NCBI GenBank assembly: GCA_933207985.1
Contig: OW240915.1
Span: 111,616,069-111,680,068 of the forward strand
Direction of reading: 5' to 3'
DNA: 64,000 nt
Source: Pelobates cultripes
Lineage: Eukaryota > Chordata > Amphibia > Anura > Pelobatidae
Position numbers and translations under genes: made by a program. The notes beneath the pieces were generated by a model, which saw nothing but the letters and a program-made list of their open reading frames with translations, was not told where the DNA came from and made no database searches. Of this stretch, positions 10,725 through 24,260 are shown piece by piece. The number at the start of each line of letters is the position of its first letter. Position 1 is the first letter of the stretch.

Positions 10725-12602
10725 AACATTTTCTTAGAAGTATGTTGTAGGGGTACAGAAAAAAAGAAAAGGGAGTTGGGGGTACATACACTTTCCATAT
10801 GGCATACAGTACTAGAACATTTGCAATAACTGTCATATACAATGTTACACATTTTGACATTCACACCATAAAACCCAGTATGGACTTTTTATAAGTCATT
10901 GTCACCTCCGGAATACCTATTAAGACATTGCTGTCAGGGTTGCTAGGACTTATTGTTGGGAGGTCTACATTTGGTGAAGTTACCATCCCAGCCTGGGTTT
11001 GCCCAGTGTAATACTAGTGAGTGACATTTAAGGGTCTATACATCGATGCGGGAGTTCATTTACCACCTCAGGGAGGGGATTCCTGGCCGAGTGCCAGTCG
11101 AGGTTGGAGAAGAAGCGGGAAAGAGATAAGTTAAATCGAGAGTAAAAGTTAAACTGGAGATGGAAGTTAATGCCAGTAAGTAATGTGGATCTCGGTCTTG
11201 CGTGCATTGTCTTTATAGACAGGGGGCACCGGGAGTAGGCACTTGCCCAACCATGCCTGCCGCCTACAGCGCCCGCGCCACTTGATGCTCGGGCCACTTC
11301 AAGCACTTTTTGAATGAAAAAAATACTATCTAAACACTTATTTGAAGTAAGGGATGCATAGCCAGTACATAAACATCAACTGTGTTTATGTATTTCTTTG
11401 TAGACAAATCTACAAATTTTATTTATGTAAACTTACACAATGTTATTTTTCTATTGCTCAGCCTTAATAAAAAAAATTTGGAAAATGAAAAGCTTTGGAC
11501 AGTGTTCTATGTCCCATATCTTGCAATATTTTAACAGGGTCTGAAATGTGTGAAAGCAAAAATTGTATTGTTCTGCATATAGTATATGTGACACAGTGAA
11601 TGGAACATTTTAAATACCTTGCTTGAGGTATTTATAAGGACCCTGAAAGTATTACTAGCAGTAAACATTTTCTTAGAAGTATGTTGTAGGGGTACAGAAA
11701 AAAAGAAAAGGGAGTTGGGGGTACATACACTTTCCGTATGGCATACAGTACTAGAACATTTGCAATAACTGTCATATACAATGTTACACATTTTGACATT
11801 CACACCATAAAACCCAGTATGGACTTTTTATAAGTCATTGTCACCTCCGGAATACCTATTAAGACATTGCTGTCAGGGTTGCTAGGACTTATTGTTGGGA
11901 GGTCTATATTTGGTGAAGTTACCATCCCCGCCTGGGTTTGCCCAGTGTAATACTAGTGAGTGACATTTAAGGGTCTATACATCGATGCGGGAGTTCATTT
12001 ACCACCTCAGGGAGGGGATTCCTGGCCGAGTGCCAGTCGAGGTTGGAGAAGAAGCGGGAAAGAGATAAGTTAAATCGAGAGTAAAAGTTAAACTGGAGAT
12101 GGAAGTTAATGCCAGTAAGTAATGTGGATCTCGGTCTTGCGTGCATTGTCTTTATAGACAGGGGGCACCGGGAGTAGGCACTTGCCCAACCATGCCTGCC
12201 GCCTACAGCGCCCGCGCCACTTGATGCTCGGGCCACTTCAAGCACTTTTTGAATGAAAAAAATACTATCTAAACACTTATTTGAAGTAAGGGATGCATAG
12301 CCAGTACATAAACATCAACTGTGTTTATGTATTTCTTTGTAGACAAATCTACAAATTTTATTTATGTAAACTTACACAATGTTATTTTTCTATTGCTCAG
12401 CCTTAATAAAAAAAATTTGGAAAATGAAAAGCTTTGGACAGTGTTCTATGTCCCATATCTTGCAATATTTTAACAGGGTCTGAAATGTGTGAAAGCAAAA
12501 ATTGTATTGTTCTGCATATAGTATATGTGACACAGTGAATGGAACATTTTAAATACCTTGCTTGAGGTATTTATAAGGACCCTGAAAGTATTACTAGCAG
12601 TA
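10725..12602. repeat. 939-bp tandem duplication
   Basis: Bases 10725-11663 are repeated as 11664-12602 with an exact period of 939. Only three single-base differences stood out when reading (CATATGG/CGTATGG, CTACATTT/CTATATTT, CATCCCAG/CATCCCCG). Each copy holds the same 92-codon minus-strand frame (11028-11306 and 11967-12245). The left edge reads as the 3' end of a minus-strand LINE. The near identity means either a very recent duplication or an assembly artefact. Confidence 0.95.
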
Positions 12603-14444
12603 CGGCTTAAAAAAATTTAATCAGAATGTAAAAATAACGAGCATAATATCCACATAATATAAATGCATTTATAACATATTTATAAAATAAAGATATTTAA
12701 AACTGCTATAGCAATCTTTGTTAATCTTTGGAATGCTAATGTAAAATGGTAGAGTCCATTCATTCCTCCCCTTTACCTGGCTGTAGGAATAGAAATGGGC
12801 AGGCAGGAATGTGGCACATGTCACAGGGAGACTCATGTGGGAAGGGGTTGATATGCAAAGAAGACAAAAGAAGGTAAAGATGGGTAAAGAAGCACAATTG
12901 GGTTAGAGATGGGATAGAGAGGCATGCATGGAGGAAAGAGGCATATGAGCATGAGATATGGTGTTAAAAGGTACAAGTGAGGAGTGTGGAAGAGACAGTT
13001 GGTTAGGAGATGGGTAGGGGTGGAGAGAGATGGGGAGGGTGGCACAATTAAAGAGGCACAAGTGGAGTAAAGATAGTGAAGGGAAATATAAGCGAGGAGA
13101 TGGAAAGGATGTTAAACAGTTATATATTAATGGTAGTGTAAATATTGTTCATGGGGATTGTTGTAGCAGAATTTTCTTGGTATGTTTTCTAAATCTGAAA
13201 GGGGGAGGGAGTTTCCTTTAAGTGCAGGTTAAACCTACATTATTTTGTCAAATTGCTTGAAACCGTTTGCACCAGAGCTCTCTTGCGCGCTTACTACAAT
13301 AAACAGTAACAGCAATGGTGCTTGGATTGACTCTTTCAATATACTGTATTACGTATAATAGTCACAGATTGTATGCCTAATTCCTTTCCTTAAAATATAT
13401 ATATATATATATATATATTTTTAACAGCCTTTTAATAGTTGCTGATAATATATAGTTGCTAATAACATAGCTGCTGAGAACATGCATATTACATGATCAG
13501 GGTTTATTACAAGAACTCTGATCCTGATCCCTGTTTCCCAATTGTGATCCCTGTCCTCCTGTCGTTTTAACTAAGAAGATACACATTCCTAATGCATTAC
13601 ATAGATAAAATGCACTAAAATACAATAAACTGGTAGGTAATAATAATCTTAAGTACAAGATCAGTAGGATGTTTGCCATCAGTTTTCAAGAATATGAATG
13701 TCTTACAACAAAAACAGCAACGGTCAGTTATAAGACTTTTACGTGATGAATTGGATTTGAACCAATTTTTGGACTGAAAAACCAGGGTGCGACCATTATG
13801 CGGTGGCGACTATTATGCGGTGAAATACGGTATTATTTTTCAGGCAGTTTACAGTGCAGGCATCTACCCTGTACTATGAAGTAATTTATACTTCTTATTC
13901 AACTATTGCTGATTAACTGAACAAAGTGATTTGTTTATCCAGCGATTAACAGGTATTTGATTTGTTCAGTGTAGCTGAATGGATTTGTGCACACGTCTAT
14001 TGCTGATGCTCTATTGAGAATATAGTGAATAGGTACACCTAATGATACACCTGATGCATTTTTAAATGATCTGTAATTGAGCAGTTGTTATTAACAAAGT
14101 TTGATAAATTTGTAGAGCACTTAGAATCAAAGGCAGATTTAAATAATCTGGGATCATAAAATATAACAACATTATGTGAAGAAGACACATTTTTCAACAT
14201 TTGGTCAAATGCTTGTCTGATAAATATTCATTACAAAGACTTCTGTTATTGTGGACCCATATCCCAAATCATATCTAAAGTTCACCTTACGGTAACAGAT
14301 TGTGTTCTTACACACAGCTGTTAGGGGAGGCTTTAATAATTAGTAAACTAATCTAGATCTTAAAAAACAAATCTTAAGAAAATATCAGTTCTACAATACT
14401 TTGAGAAACTTATAGCAAGCTAAATATTGCGATGTAACGCTTGG
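12603..14444. other. Unassigned AT-rich sequence with AT microsatellite
   Basis: A TA run sits at about 13398-13421. At 13790-13833 GACCATTATGCGGTGG and GACTATTATGCGGTG repeat and are followed by AAATACGGTA, which resembles a DNA-transposon terminus, but no partner end was found. No gene is seen. Confidence 0.4.
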
Positions 14445-14574
14445 TTAAAGGAACACTCCAAGCACCATAACCAGTATAGCTTATCTGGGGTCCGCCAGGC
14501 ACTGCTCCTCTTGGCAGCTACCATTTCCCCTTAACTCATTGGCTGTGAGTGTGATTACCCAGATGATATCACAT

Positions 14575-14575
<1 letters not shown>
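14445..14575. mobile_element. T2-type MITE, left end only
   Basis: It starts TTAAAGGAACACTCCAAGC, the terminus of the TTAA-flanked MITE family seen elsewhere in the window. The right end is lost; an AAT microsatellite follows at 14575-14613. Confidence 0.65.

Positions 14576-14613
<38 letters not shown>
14575..14613. repeat. (AAT)n microsatellite
   Basis: About twelve units of AAT/ATA. Confidence 0.95.
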
Positions 14614-14616
<3 letters not shown>

Positions 14617-14640
14617 CATATATATGAAAAAAAATTGATG

Positions 14641-14835
14641 TATGTGATTGGATAAGTGAATGCGACAACTTTAGGGTATGTGATTAGATGAGTGAATGAA
14701 TGCGACTAGTTTAGGGCATGTGAATGGATGGATGAATGTGGCTAGTTTAGGGTATGTGAATGGACGGGTGAATGTGACTAGTTTGTGGTATGTGAATGGA
14801 TGGGTGAATGGGACTAGTTTGGGGTATGACTGAAT
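14641..14835. repeat. 36-bp minisatellite
   Basis: The phrase TATGTGAATGGATG...GACTAGTTT recurs with starts at 14641, 14677, 14717, 14753, 14789 and 14825. The period is 36, with one unit of 40. Open frames on the minus strand here are artefacts of the repeat. Confidence 0.9.
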
Positions 14836-16254
14836 GGTGACTAGGTAGATGGTTGGATAATCAGTGGCACAGGGCAAGGTAGTGGCTGTAGTGGAGGGAT
14901 AGGGATGAAGAGAAAGTATAAAAAAAGTTTCGCTTAAAAAAACAAAACAAAAAAGTTTACTCCCCCTCCTGAGGTTCAGTTTGGGACGAAGACGGGGGAA
15001 TCCTGATATCTGCTGGTCTAGGAAAAGATGTTGCTACTGACCAGCTCTGAAACATTACTGTGGTAACCCAGCAGGTGCACACAAAGTTATCTGGGTCTCT
15101 CCAGAATGTTCCTGCGCCTGATGTAACCTAATAGTGTGGGTTCAATGGCAATGACTGACAACTGTACTGGAAGAAAATAAATTATCACAAAACAGAGTGA
15201 TCTGATATAAAGACAGAGGCAAAGCTAGAGGGACTATGTATAATTACCCTTATGGAGTGAGCTGACAACTTAATAAGGTGCCATTCCCTTAGCATATTTC
15301 ACAAGAGATGTCAACACAAGTACATACATTCAAAGGCTGACAACTATGAAACATTGGTCATGTACAACTGGAAGCACTCAACAGAGGCTTTAAGCAGAGC
15401 AGTATAAATTACAGAACAAACTGATTTACAGTTAGAAATGACTTCCTAAGATTTGTATTATTATGTTTAACATATATGAGTTTGTAAGCACTAAAAAGTA
15501 AACTTAAATGTAAAAATGCACAATGCGGGATTTATCTCTATCATACACTACACACTTAATAGGGAAAACTTATGGCCTGTGGCTCAGCCCATGGTAAAAC
15601 ATAGCCTTTTTATTATGCAGGACATGGCTGTGTATAAACTGATAACAGCCATATTATAGATGCTACTGATTTATTGAAATATATATATATATTTAACTAT
15701 GATGCATTATCACTCTTTCGATGGGTAACATGTAAAGTTCTGCCCTGCAGTATGCAAAAGTAACAAGTAGAAAGCACAGTAATAAATAAACTTTTGCATT
15801 TGGTTTCAAGGGAAATGCAATTAATCCTAAATTTGAGTGATTGGCATTTTCTCTAAAATCTCGAACTCTGAAACACTATATGGGCAAATCAGGAAACAAA
15901 TAAAATAAACAATATACAAACAGTTTTGTTTGTTTTGTAATTTGGGATTCCATCCATGTTGCCCAAACATATGATTGATAGAAAAAAAAGATGATAGATA
16001 GTTAGGAGACAACCAGTAAATGTTGAGTTTATTCACAGACCAATGTAGAATAGACCAAGAAGGAAAAAGGAGTAAAACAAATAAAATAAAAAATCTATGT
16101 TTATATATTGACTTTTTAATACATGTATAATATCTAAATATATATATTTTACTGTGCCTCTTTTATTTCACTATTTTGATTGCTTCTTTTTACTTGATCT
16201 GTGAACAAAATGGTACATAAATGCAGTTATGAGTGTACTTCAAAATATCTACAA
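14836..16254. other. Unassigned AT-rich sequence
   Basis: No gene or recognised transposon was seen. Short frames such as the minus-strand one at 15827-16036 have no motif. Confidence 0.4.
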
Positions 16255-17543
16255 TGGGGTGGGGCCTGACTGCCATGTCAACTGGACATGTCCTGAAAAA
16301 GCTCTGGGCATTTGCATGAATAATCATAATTTTGGGGGTGATTATTTGACCCATCACTTCTTCAGATTGATAGCTGGGCACTTCTAGCCTTTGTCTGTCC
16401 CAGTCTAAGTGGCCATATTTTACCCAATGTGGACATGTTCCCAGCAACTACTTCAAGTTTTCTTCGGCCTGGTGCGCCCCAAGGAGGGGAGAGGCAGGCG
16501 ATCTTTTGCCTGGAGTAAGCCGAGCTGTATTAAGTTGGTGCCCAGTCACTCCCTTTGGGTCGGTGGGGGTGATCCCGGTCTACACCCTTGAGGCTCCTTT
16601 GCTATGCTGAGAGCGCATGGCACTAACAAAAAGCTGGTACCACATGGCATAAATAATGGCGGACACCGCATGCTCCCCCGACTCCTGTTGTGAGGAGTTG
16701 GAGGTGGTGAGCAAGCTACACAGGATCTTTGATTCCTTCTGGGAGCAGTTGTCTCCTTGCATGTGAACAGCAGTCCGGACTTCCTGCCTGCCTACATACC
16801 TCAACACCTACGATTGAGAAATATGGGGTATGGGGAAGCAGTTCCTGACCAGGCTGCCCGGAAGTACAGCACTGAGAGAGGCTCATCTTGGAGACTGTCA
16901 AACACAGTGCCACTCGGAGCAGTGATACCCTGAAGTTGGACTTTGCAACACATTAGGATCTTTGTACAGCTATACAGAAGCTACTTGCCATACCATCTCT
17001 AACTGTGGTGTTTCTGCTCATACTTACCTGTGAGTTACTATACCTGACACAGCAGTCTTTGGTGCGGGACCTTAACTGGGCACTACAAGAAGTACGTTGA
17101 ACTGAGTAGGGACTTCCCCCGGCTCCATGTCCTTCATTGGCCTAATAAACTTACACCTGTTGGGCACCTGTTTTAATTCATGGTTGCAATAATTTTTTTT
17201 TATTATTGTGGATTTCATTTTCTGCCTATGTTATTGCCTCTTGTTAAGCATATGTGATATACTCACTCTCTGATTACCTATGAAGCCGTGTATCTACAAG
17301 CCAGGGAAACTCTGACTGTATAACGTAGTGAAGTTTCTAGCATTGTTTATCTTGTTTATTTCTCTTTAACTTAAAAAGATGCCTATGAGCTCTAAGTGTG
17401 ACATGATATACTTTCTATTCAAGCTCAGTGCATGTGTCTATTGTGCGAGCACTATCTGCCATTGTATTCCTGTTACCACTGTATACTGTTGTTTTACCAC
17501 TCTGTGCCTCAATAAACGTTTGATTGACAAAAAATATATACAA
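16242..17543 (+). mobile_element. Second copy of the short L1-like family
   Basis: It begins GGGGTGGGGCCTGACTGCCATG at 16255, the same head as the copy at 2853, and keeps the downstream order: GGTGGGGGTGATCCCGGTC at about 16561-16579 and an ATGGCGG block. It ends CAATAAACGTTTGATTGAC near 17530. The possible target duplication is imperfect (AAAATATCTACAA before, AAAATATATACAA after). It is about 1.3 kb against 2 kb for the first copy and more decayed, without a long reading frame. Confidence 0.65.
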
Positions 17544-18433
17544 AATGCAGTAGACTGATTGGCCAATTTTCACGCCATTTTGGTTTGTCTGAAATGTTTT
17601 TCTTTAAGTAATTGCATGGATGAAAATGTTCTGAACCAAAACTTTATATGAACAAAACCCAGTTGACCAAGACTATCTTTCTTCACATTAATAGATTTAG
17701 ACAAACCTATTTTTTTTCGCCATGTACTGGTCTAGAGATAAATCAACCAAGAATCCTGCAGCATATACACTTTACATAGACAGTATGTTCATGTGCTTCC
17801 AGTCAGCATAATGATATTATGTGTATATCCAGGAAAGCATGGTGATATGTCAAACCAATGTACAGACATATGAGTGTATAGTGAGAATTATTGGGAATTC
17901 GAAGTGGATTGCATTTGAATTCATTTTGAATGCCAAGCAATTCTTATTTTAGAAAATAACCCTGAAATAATACATCCACTTTGACCACTTGTGAGAATCC
18001 AGGGGCATTTCGTACTATTATTGTTTTATTCTGTGTCTTCAAGTCTTTATTTTATTTTATTTGTTTACTTGTTTTTGCTTGCAAATTCAACAATCTTATG
18101 CTTTAGAATAATTTATTGCATCACACCAAAAATAATGTATCTCAGACTAAGCAGCTTATTACAAAATGAGTCATGCATAGTCACATAGTGTGTTATATGT
18201 TTTTAAACAAATTAAATAAAGAATATATTTTTTTATTGACAGCCATGTGATATATATTATATGAATCCAGTAGGATAGGAAGTAAGTTTTAAGAATTAAG
18301 TTTCCATAGTTGGAGTCTTGCACTCCACCATCTTTAAATTTCACCATCTGCCAGCTGGAGGTGATAACAAAATTATTTTTAGAAATGTAGTTTTCACTAA
18401 TAATGTGAAAAAATATGGGAGGATGAAGTTGCC
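17544..18433. other. Unassigned AT-rich sequence
   Basis: No gene or element boundary is visible. Confidence 0.4.
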
Positions 18434-18599
18434 TTAACCCCTTAAGGACAGAGCTTCAGAATCTTGTCTTTCACTTAATGACAACAGCATTTTTTTCATT
18501 TTTTGCTGTTTGCGTTCAACTGCAATTTGCATTTTACTAATTTATTGCACCAACACATATTGTTTTTTAAAGGACAGAAAGGGCTTTAATTTGATGTGG

Positions 18600-18632
<33 letters not shown>

Positions 18633-21492
18633 GCTTATTTATTATAAAAAAATACAGAAAAACGTAAAAAAAATTAAAATTTATGTGTTTTTTTTACAGT
18701 TTTTGCAATAATAATGTGTGCATAATTAGTGCAGGTTAAGGAAAGTAATTAAATATAAATTCATTTATTTGTTCTGATTTACAGAATATATAATGTGTCT
18801 GGGATTTTAAGTTTTTTTTGGTAGTTACAGGTCACAAAGCACAAGGAGTAAAATAAACTTTAATGTGGAGCGATTTTAGAATTTGGTATGTTTGTCTTGT
18901 AAGCTTAATAGCCATAAAATAAAACAAAATTGCCACACAAAAGTATATATTTATATAAAGTAGACATCACAGGCTATTTACCTAGGGTTGTTTTGACACT
19001 TTCTACATACCCATTTCACCGCCAACCTCTGCTAAATATTGGAGTAAAATTGTGGGGGTTTTTTGTTTTTTGGCACACAAACTTATAACAAAGAAATTCT
19101 CATGTGTATTTTGTAAGGGTGGTGTGTGCTATTCCTGTACAAAGGTTTATTTTGTGTTCAGTTACATCAGCTGAGTAAAATGACACCCCCATTGTATGTC
19201 TTTGGCACTATTTCGTGAAGTTACAGTGCCATATAGGAGGCCTGTTCTTTTCAGTATTCACAGTAGAATTTTGAGAGATGTATTTAATGAGCCTATGCTT
19301 CCATTTGGGGTATTATAACAGTTTGACTGTTCAAAAAAGCCCACAAAGGCCTACCATTTGTAAAGGTAGACACTCCAGGGTATCTCATAAGGTGCATATT
19401 GTGCCTTAACATGCCCCCATTTCTTCACCAATATATTCCAGAGTATGTGGTAAAAAATAATTTTGTGCGTTTTTTACACATGGATTGCATTTTTGCTGGG
19501 CATTTTGTATATTTCACATGTGCCACTAAGTTCAAACCCCCCAAATTATGCACAGCTAAGTCTTCTGAGTAAAATGACACCCCCATTGTATGTCTTTGGT
19601 ACTATTTCGTGAAGCTACAGTGCCATATAGGAGACCTGTCCTTTTCAGTATTCACAGTAGAATTTTGAGAGACGGATTTAATGAGCCTATGCTTCCATTT
19701 GGGGTATTATACCAGTTTAACTGTTCAAAAAACCCACAAAGGCCTACCATTTGTAAAAGTAGACACTCCTGGGTATCTCATAAGGTGCATATTGTGCCTT
19801 AACATGCCCCCATCTTTTCACCAATATATGCTAAAGTATGTGATAAAAAATTATTTTGTGCATTGTTTACATATGGATTGCATTTTTGCTGGGCATTTTG
19901 TATATTTCACATGTGCCACTAAGTTCAAACCCCCCAAATTATGCTCGGCTAGGTCTTCTGAGTAAAAAGACACCCCCAATGAATGTCTTTGGCACTATTT
20001 CGTGAAGCTACAGTGCCATATAGGAGACCATGCCACATCAGTTTTTACAGAACTTTGAATTTTGACGCTGGGCCTATGTGCAATTTCCAAGCATCTTAGC
20101 AGGGTTTAAAGTCAAACTAACCCACAAAGGCCTACCATTCCTTAAGGTAGACACCCCAGGGTATTTCAAAAGATATATTTTGAACCTTAGCGTGCGATCA
20201 TTTTTCCGCTAGCTTGTACCAAGTGTAGTGGTAATAAGTGTTTTTTCTGCCTTTTTGACACACAAAGTGAGTTTGCACAGTATATTTTGCAAACCTTATG
20301 TGTGCTACGACTGTATAATACTTCATATGTTGCTCAGCTATGTCGTCTGAGTACAGCAATACCACCGTATGTACCTTTGCCAGGTATATGTGGATGCTGA
20401 AGGGGCGCATTTGAGACGCAGCCATTCAGTTTTTTTCTAACTTTGAAGTTTTACGCTGTGTCCATGTTCTAATTTGGAGTAGTTTAGATGGTTGGTTATT
20501 GAAATTCCCCACAAACACATACTATTTATTAAAGAATACACCCTGGGGTAATTCAAAAGGCATATTTTGAACCTTAACGTGGGATATTTTTTTACTTTTT
20601 GAAACTTTTTTTACTTTTAAAAATTAGTTTTTAAACTTTTGTTTTACTTATTAATTTTTTTTTAAATTTCCTAAACTTTCTTAAACAGATTTACAGATTT
20701 TTCTAAGCTTTTTTTACAGATTTAACATTTTTCTAAGCTTTTTTTTTTTTTTTTTACCGGTAACCCCTAACTAGCAGTAAGCAGCACTAACAATAAATTG
20801 GACTGGGTAATGGGGGTGTTTTTTTAATCTTTTACTTAAACGTTATTAAAACTTTTTTTAACTTAATTTTTAACTTTTAGCCTAACACCAAATCCCTAAT
20901 TCCCCATTAACTTCCACCCACCCCAGCTAGCTAAATATATACTTTTAAAATATTTAAATTAATTAATTAAATAAATTTAACCCCTGAGGGTTAAAAAAAA
21001 AAAAAATTAACCCTCAGGGGTTAAAAAAAATAAAATCAGTTGACAGTAAAATGTAATCCCTGCCAATTGATCACTGTAGTCAGTGATCAATTGGCAGGGA
21101 AGGGGTTAGTTTTTTATTAAAATGGTTAAAGGGTGTGGGATTTTAAATTAACTTTATCTTTTTTTACACAGGGGGCAGGATCATCACTGTTCCGGTTCCC
21201 TGCACTTCACACAGAACCAGGAAGGGCAGGGAGGCGGAAGGTGAGTATATGGAGCACATGTATTCGCTCTGACAGCCTGTCAGAGCGAGCAACGGTGCTG
21301 GGGCAGCCTGATCGGGTGCTCCCGGTCTGCCTCTAATACAGAGGCAGACCAGATCAACATTAACCCTGCGATCCCCACTAAAGCGGCGATCCGGGGTTAA
21401 TTTTAACAGTTGACGGACAAGGTCCGTCACTCGTCGTTATGGCAATCCCCTGAGTGACGGACAAGGTCCGTCACTCGTCGTTAAGGGGTTAA
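18434..21492. mobile_element. 3-kb TTAA-flanked non-autonomous DNA element
   Basis: The left end reads TTAACCCCTTAAGGAC and the right end, complemented, TTAACCCCTTAACGAC, both on TTAA target sites. The interior holds an AT run (18605-18632), four tandem units of about 390 bp starting near 19172, 19567, 19960 and 20349, a TTAACCCCTGAGGG hairpin (20979-21025), a second hairpin (21057-21103) built on CCCTGCCAATTGATCACTG, and a duplicated TGACGGACAAGGTCCGTCA block at 21411-21482. No transposase frame is present. The TTAA target suggests piggyBac- or Kolobok/T2-type mobilisation. Confidence 0.8.
19172..20600. repeat. Tandem repeat, ~390-bp unit
   Basis: The phrase GAGTAAAATGACACCCCC...CACTATTTCGTGAAG recurs at spacings of about 395, 393 and 389. 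The fourth unit is clearly more diverged. Open frames on either strand repeat with the unit and are not genes. Confidence 0.85.
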
Positions 21493-22379
21493 TGAGTCAG
21501 CAAGATGTATATTTAAAAAAAAAAAAAATTATGCATCTGGTGGAAACTAGAATAAGAAATACACGTTTATTACTAATCTCTAAATCCATTGTCAACAACA
21601 GCACAAACTCCAACACCTATATCTGGTCATGCTGTTACCTAGTGATTCATAGATCTGTGTTCTGCCACTTGTTAATGAGATGTGTATTTACTGGGATGGC
21701 TCTCCTTACAGATCAGCATGTACAAACAGATATTTGTGAGCTGGCCTGCTGGAATCTCACCCCCTGCAGGCTGCCAGTAAAACCCAATTACCTAGGAAGT
21801 ATAATTATCTGAAGAAAAGCAACGTCTGTTCCATGTCTGTTTTTCACAAACATATAAGCATCTTACATGATAACGAAGAACAATATTACAAAGGACTTTT
21901 TTAAATCTAACTATATATTTTCCATGAAATGCTTTCTGTTAGTCACTATTTCCAGTATTTGAACAATGATAAGCATGTTCTCCTAAGTAAATATTTTTAA
22001 AAATTAAATGACACAGATTGTATGAAGGCAGCAAATATTTGCTTAAACAGACAGTTTTATTGAAAACAGATTCCATTGTTTGCATGTAATATCTATCACT
22101 TGCAGGCATTCTTACTTTTTATATTTGTATATTTATATTTCAATAAAAAAATGTACTTAAAAATGAAATACATCACAGCAACACATTTTAAAGAATGCAG
22201 CATTAACTGAAAAATGTGTGGTTATTAATTCAAATTTGAAAAACAGCGGCAAAAACAAGAACAATATTAATACACAATATATACAACATTTAACATAGAA
22301 CAGGTAGGAAATATATAATCAACCATAACACGTGCATTCTGTTTTGATTACAGTATTGGCAACAGATTTTTGAAGCAGC
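21493..22379. other. Unassigned sequence with a duplicated LINE-tail block
   Basis: About 85 bases at 22260-22344 (AACAATATTAATACACAATA onward) are repeated at 22530-22616 inside the LINE tail. The rest is featureless. Confidence 0.5.
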
Positions 22380-24260
22380 ACACAATCTATTACTTACTAG
22401 TTATTATATATCTATTATTTATTTATAAAATAGTTTACCAGGAAGGATACATTGAGATTTCTCTCGTTTTCAAGTATGTCCTGGGTCCACAAAACACTGC
22501 ATTGTTACAATATGGTACAATAAAATATAAAAACAATATTAATACACAATATATACAACATTTAACATAGAACAGGTAGAAAATATATAATCAACCATGA
22601 CAGGTGCATTCTGTTATGAGATATGTAGAGAGGGATCTCTTAAAGGACTTTAGGCTTGGGGAAGATTTGAAAGTGTGCGGGAGGTCGTTCCATAGTTGTA
22701 GTGCTCTGTAGACTAAGGTATTGAGGTAGACTAAATAAAGTGGTGGTACTGGATTGGAGGTTATAGGAGGTGGAAACAGCTTGGGAGAGCATTCTGCTCA
22801 GAAAAGCTCTTAAACACAAGGCTGGAAAGATGATGGGTGCGTCTGGATTCCAGCAACAGCCAGTTTAGTTCTTTTAGCATGTCACAATAATGGGTCCTGT
22901 AATAACATTGTAGCACAAATCAGCAGAACAAATTATACAATGTATTAAGTTTATTAAGGTGGGTTTGCAGTGCAGGTGTGTATAATACATCCACATAATC
23001 AATGATTGGCATCAGCATTTGTTGTACAATCTTCTCCTTTACTGTAGTGCTTGGGCAGGATTTGTTTCTGTATAGGGCACCTAGTTTGAGATAAAGTTTA
23101 GATGCAAGTTTTTCTATGCGGAGGCCAAAAGATAGATTGTGGTCTAACAACATACCCAAGTATTTGAAAGAGTGGACTGTGGTCAGTGTACTATTTGATT
23201 TTGTTTTGATGCATAGATGGAAATTTTGTAATTTGTGTAATTTAGGTACTGTTTCAAAGATCATTGTGACAGTTTTGTCAGTGTTTAGGAAGAGTTTGTT
23301 TTTTGCGATCCACTTTTCTACCTCTGTGAACTGGTCTTGGAGCACAGCCTCAAGCTGCGGTAGATCGGATTTGCTTGCATAGATTACTGTGTCGTCTGCG
23401 TATATGTGTACATTTGAGGATTTGCAGACATTAGGCAGATCATTTATAAATAATGTGAATAGTAGGGGGCCGAGAATGGAACCTTGGGGAACACCACAGG
23501 TGACTGGGAGAGGGAGGGAGTCACTATCAGAAATAGACACATCGATCCGATACATATAATCGAAACCAGATTAGCGGACGATCACCAGTAGAATGTCGTG
23601 ATCTACTGTGTCAAAGGCCTTTGTAAAATCAAGGAAAATAGCTCCAGTTAGGTCTCCTTGTTCCATGCCAGTTTGGATGTCATTGCAAACTTTTAAGAGG
23701 GCAGTTGTAGTGGAGTGATTCGGGTGAAAACATGATTGATCAGGGGTCAGATAGTTAGATTGTTGGTAACACTCACATAGTTGCGTATGGATGCATTTTT
23801 CCTAAATTTTTGACAATACTGGGAGCAATGATATTGGGCAATAGTTAGAAACCAAAGTAATGTCACCAGTTTTATGGATAGGCACTACTTTCGCAGTCTT
23901 CCAAAGTTTGGGTATGTATCCAGACACCAAGGATTAGTTAATTAGGGTTGTGACAGGTTTAGCAATTGCCGGCGCACTGAGCCTCAACAGCAGTGCTGGA
24001 ATTTGATCAGGTCCAGACTGGTTTTTCATTTTTAGATTATTAAGGTGTTTCTTAATGACACTAATAGGTACAGGTCTAAAATTGAACTGTCTCTATTGGG
24101 TCTTTGCAAAATTAGTGGGGCCTGATCCACATTTGTAGTTTAAGGATGTGTGTCATTTGTTAGCTTGGGTGGTGGAGCATCTGGCAAAATAATTGTTAAA
24201 GGCATTTGCTACTTCTACGGGAAGTTGCAGGATTTGGTTGTCCACTTGAGAGTTGGGAGT
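22380..24260 (-). mobile_element. CR1/Rex1-type LINE, 5'-truncated
   Basis: On the minus strand, reverse transcriptase remains run from about 24250 down to 22920. A 3' untranslated region follows, ending in a TAAATAAATAATAG microsatellite at about 22400-22430. The same 3' end occurs on the plus strand at 7751-7832. The 5' part with the endonuclease is missing. Confidence 0.8.
22920..23640 (-). pseudogene. LINE reverse transcriptase, central part
   Basis: The 211-codon open part (22920-23555) contains [20 protein letters not shown] and the catalytic YADDTVIY. Both are diagnostic of non-LTR reverse transcriptase of the CR1/Rex1 side of the family. Upstream on the same strand, across one in-frame TAA, the frame still reads FLDFTKAFDTVDHDILL, the motif A region with its catalytic Asp. 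The enzyme would prime cDNA from nicked target DNA. Stops and frameshifts further upstream make this copy inactive. Confidence 0.9.

Noticed and set aside
11028..12245. Identical 92-codon frames in the tandem duplication
   Set aside because: They repeat only because the 939-bp block repeats; there is no motif or independent evidence of coding.
13790..13833. Possible DNA-transposon end with TATTATGCGGTG
   Set aside because: No matching inverted end or target duplication was found in the neighbourhood.
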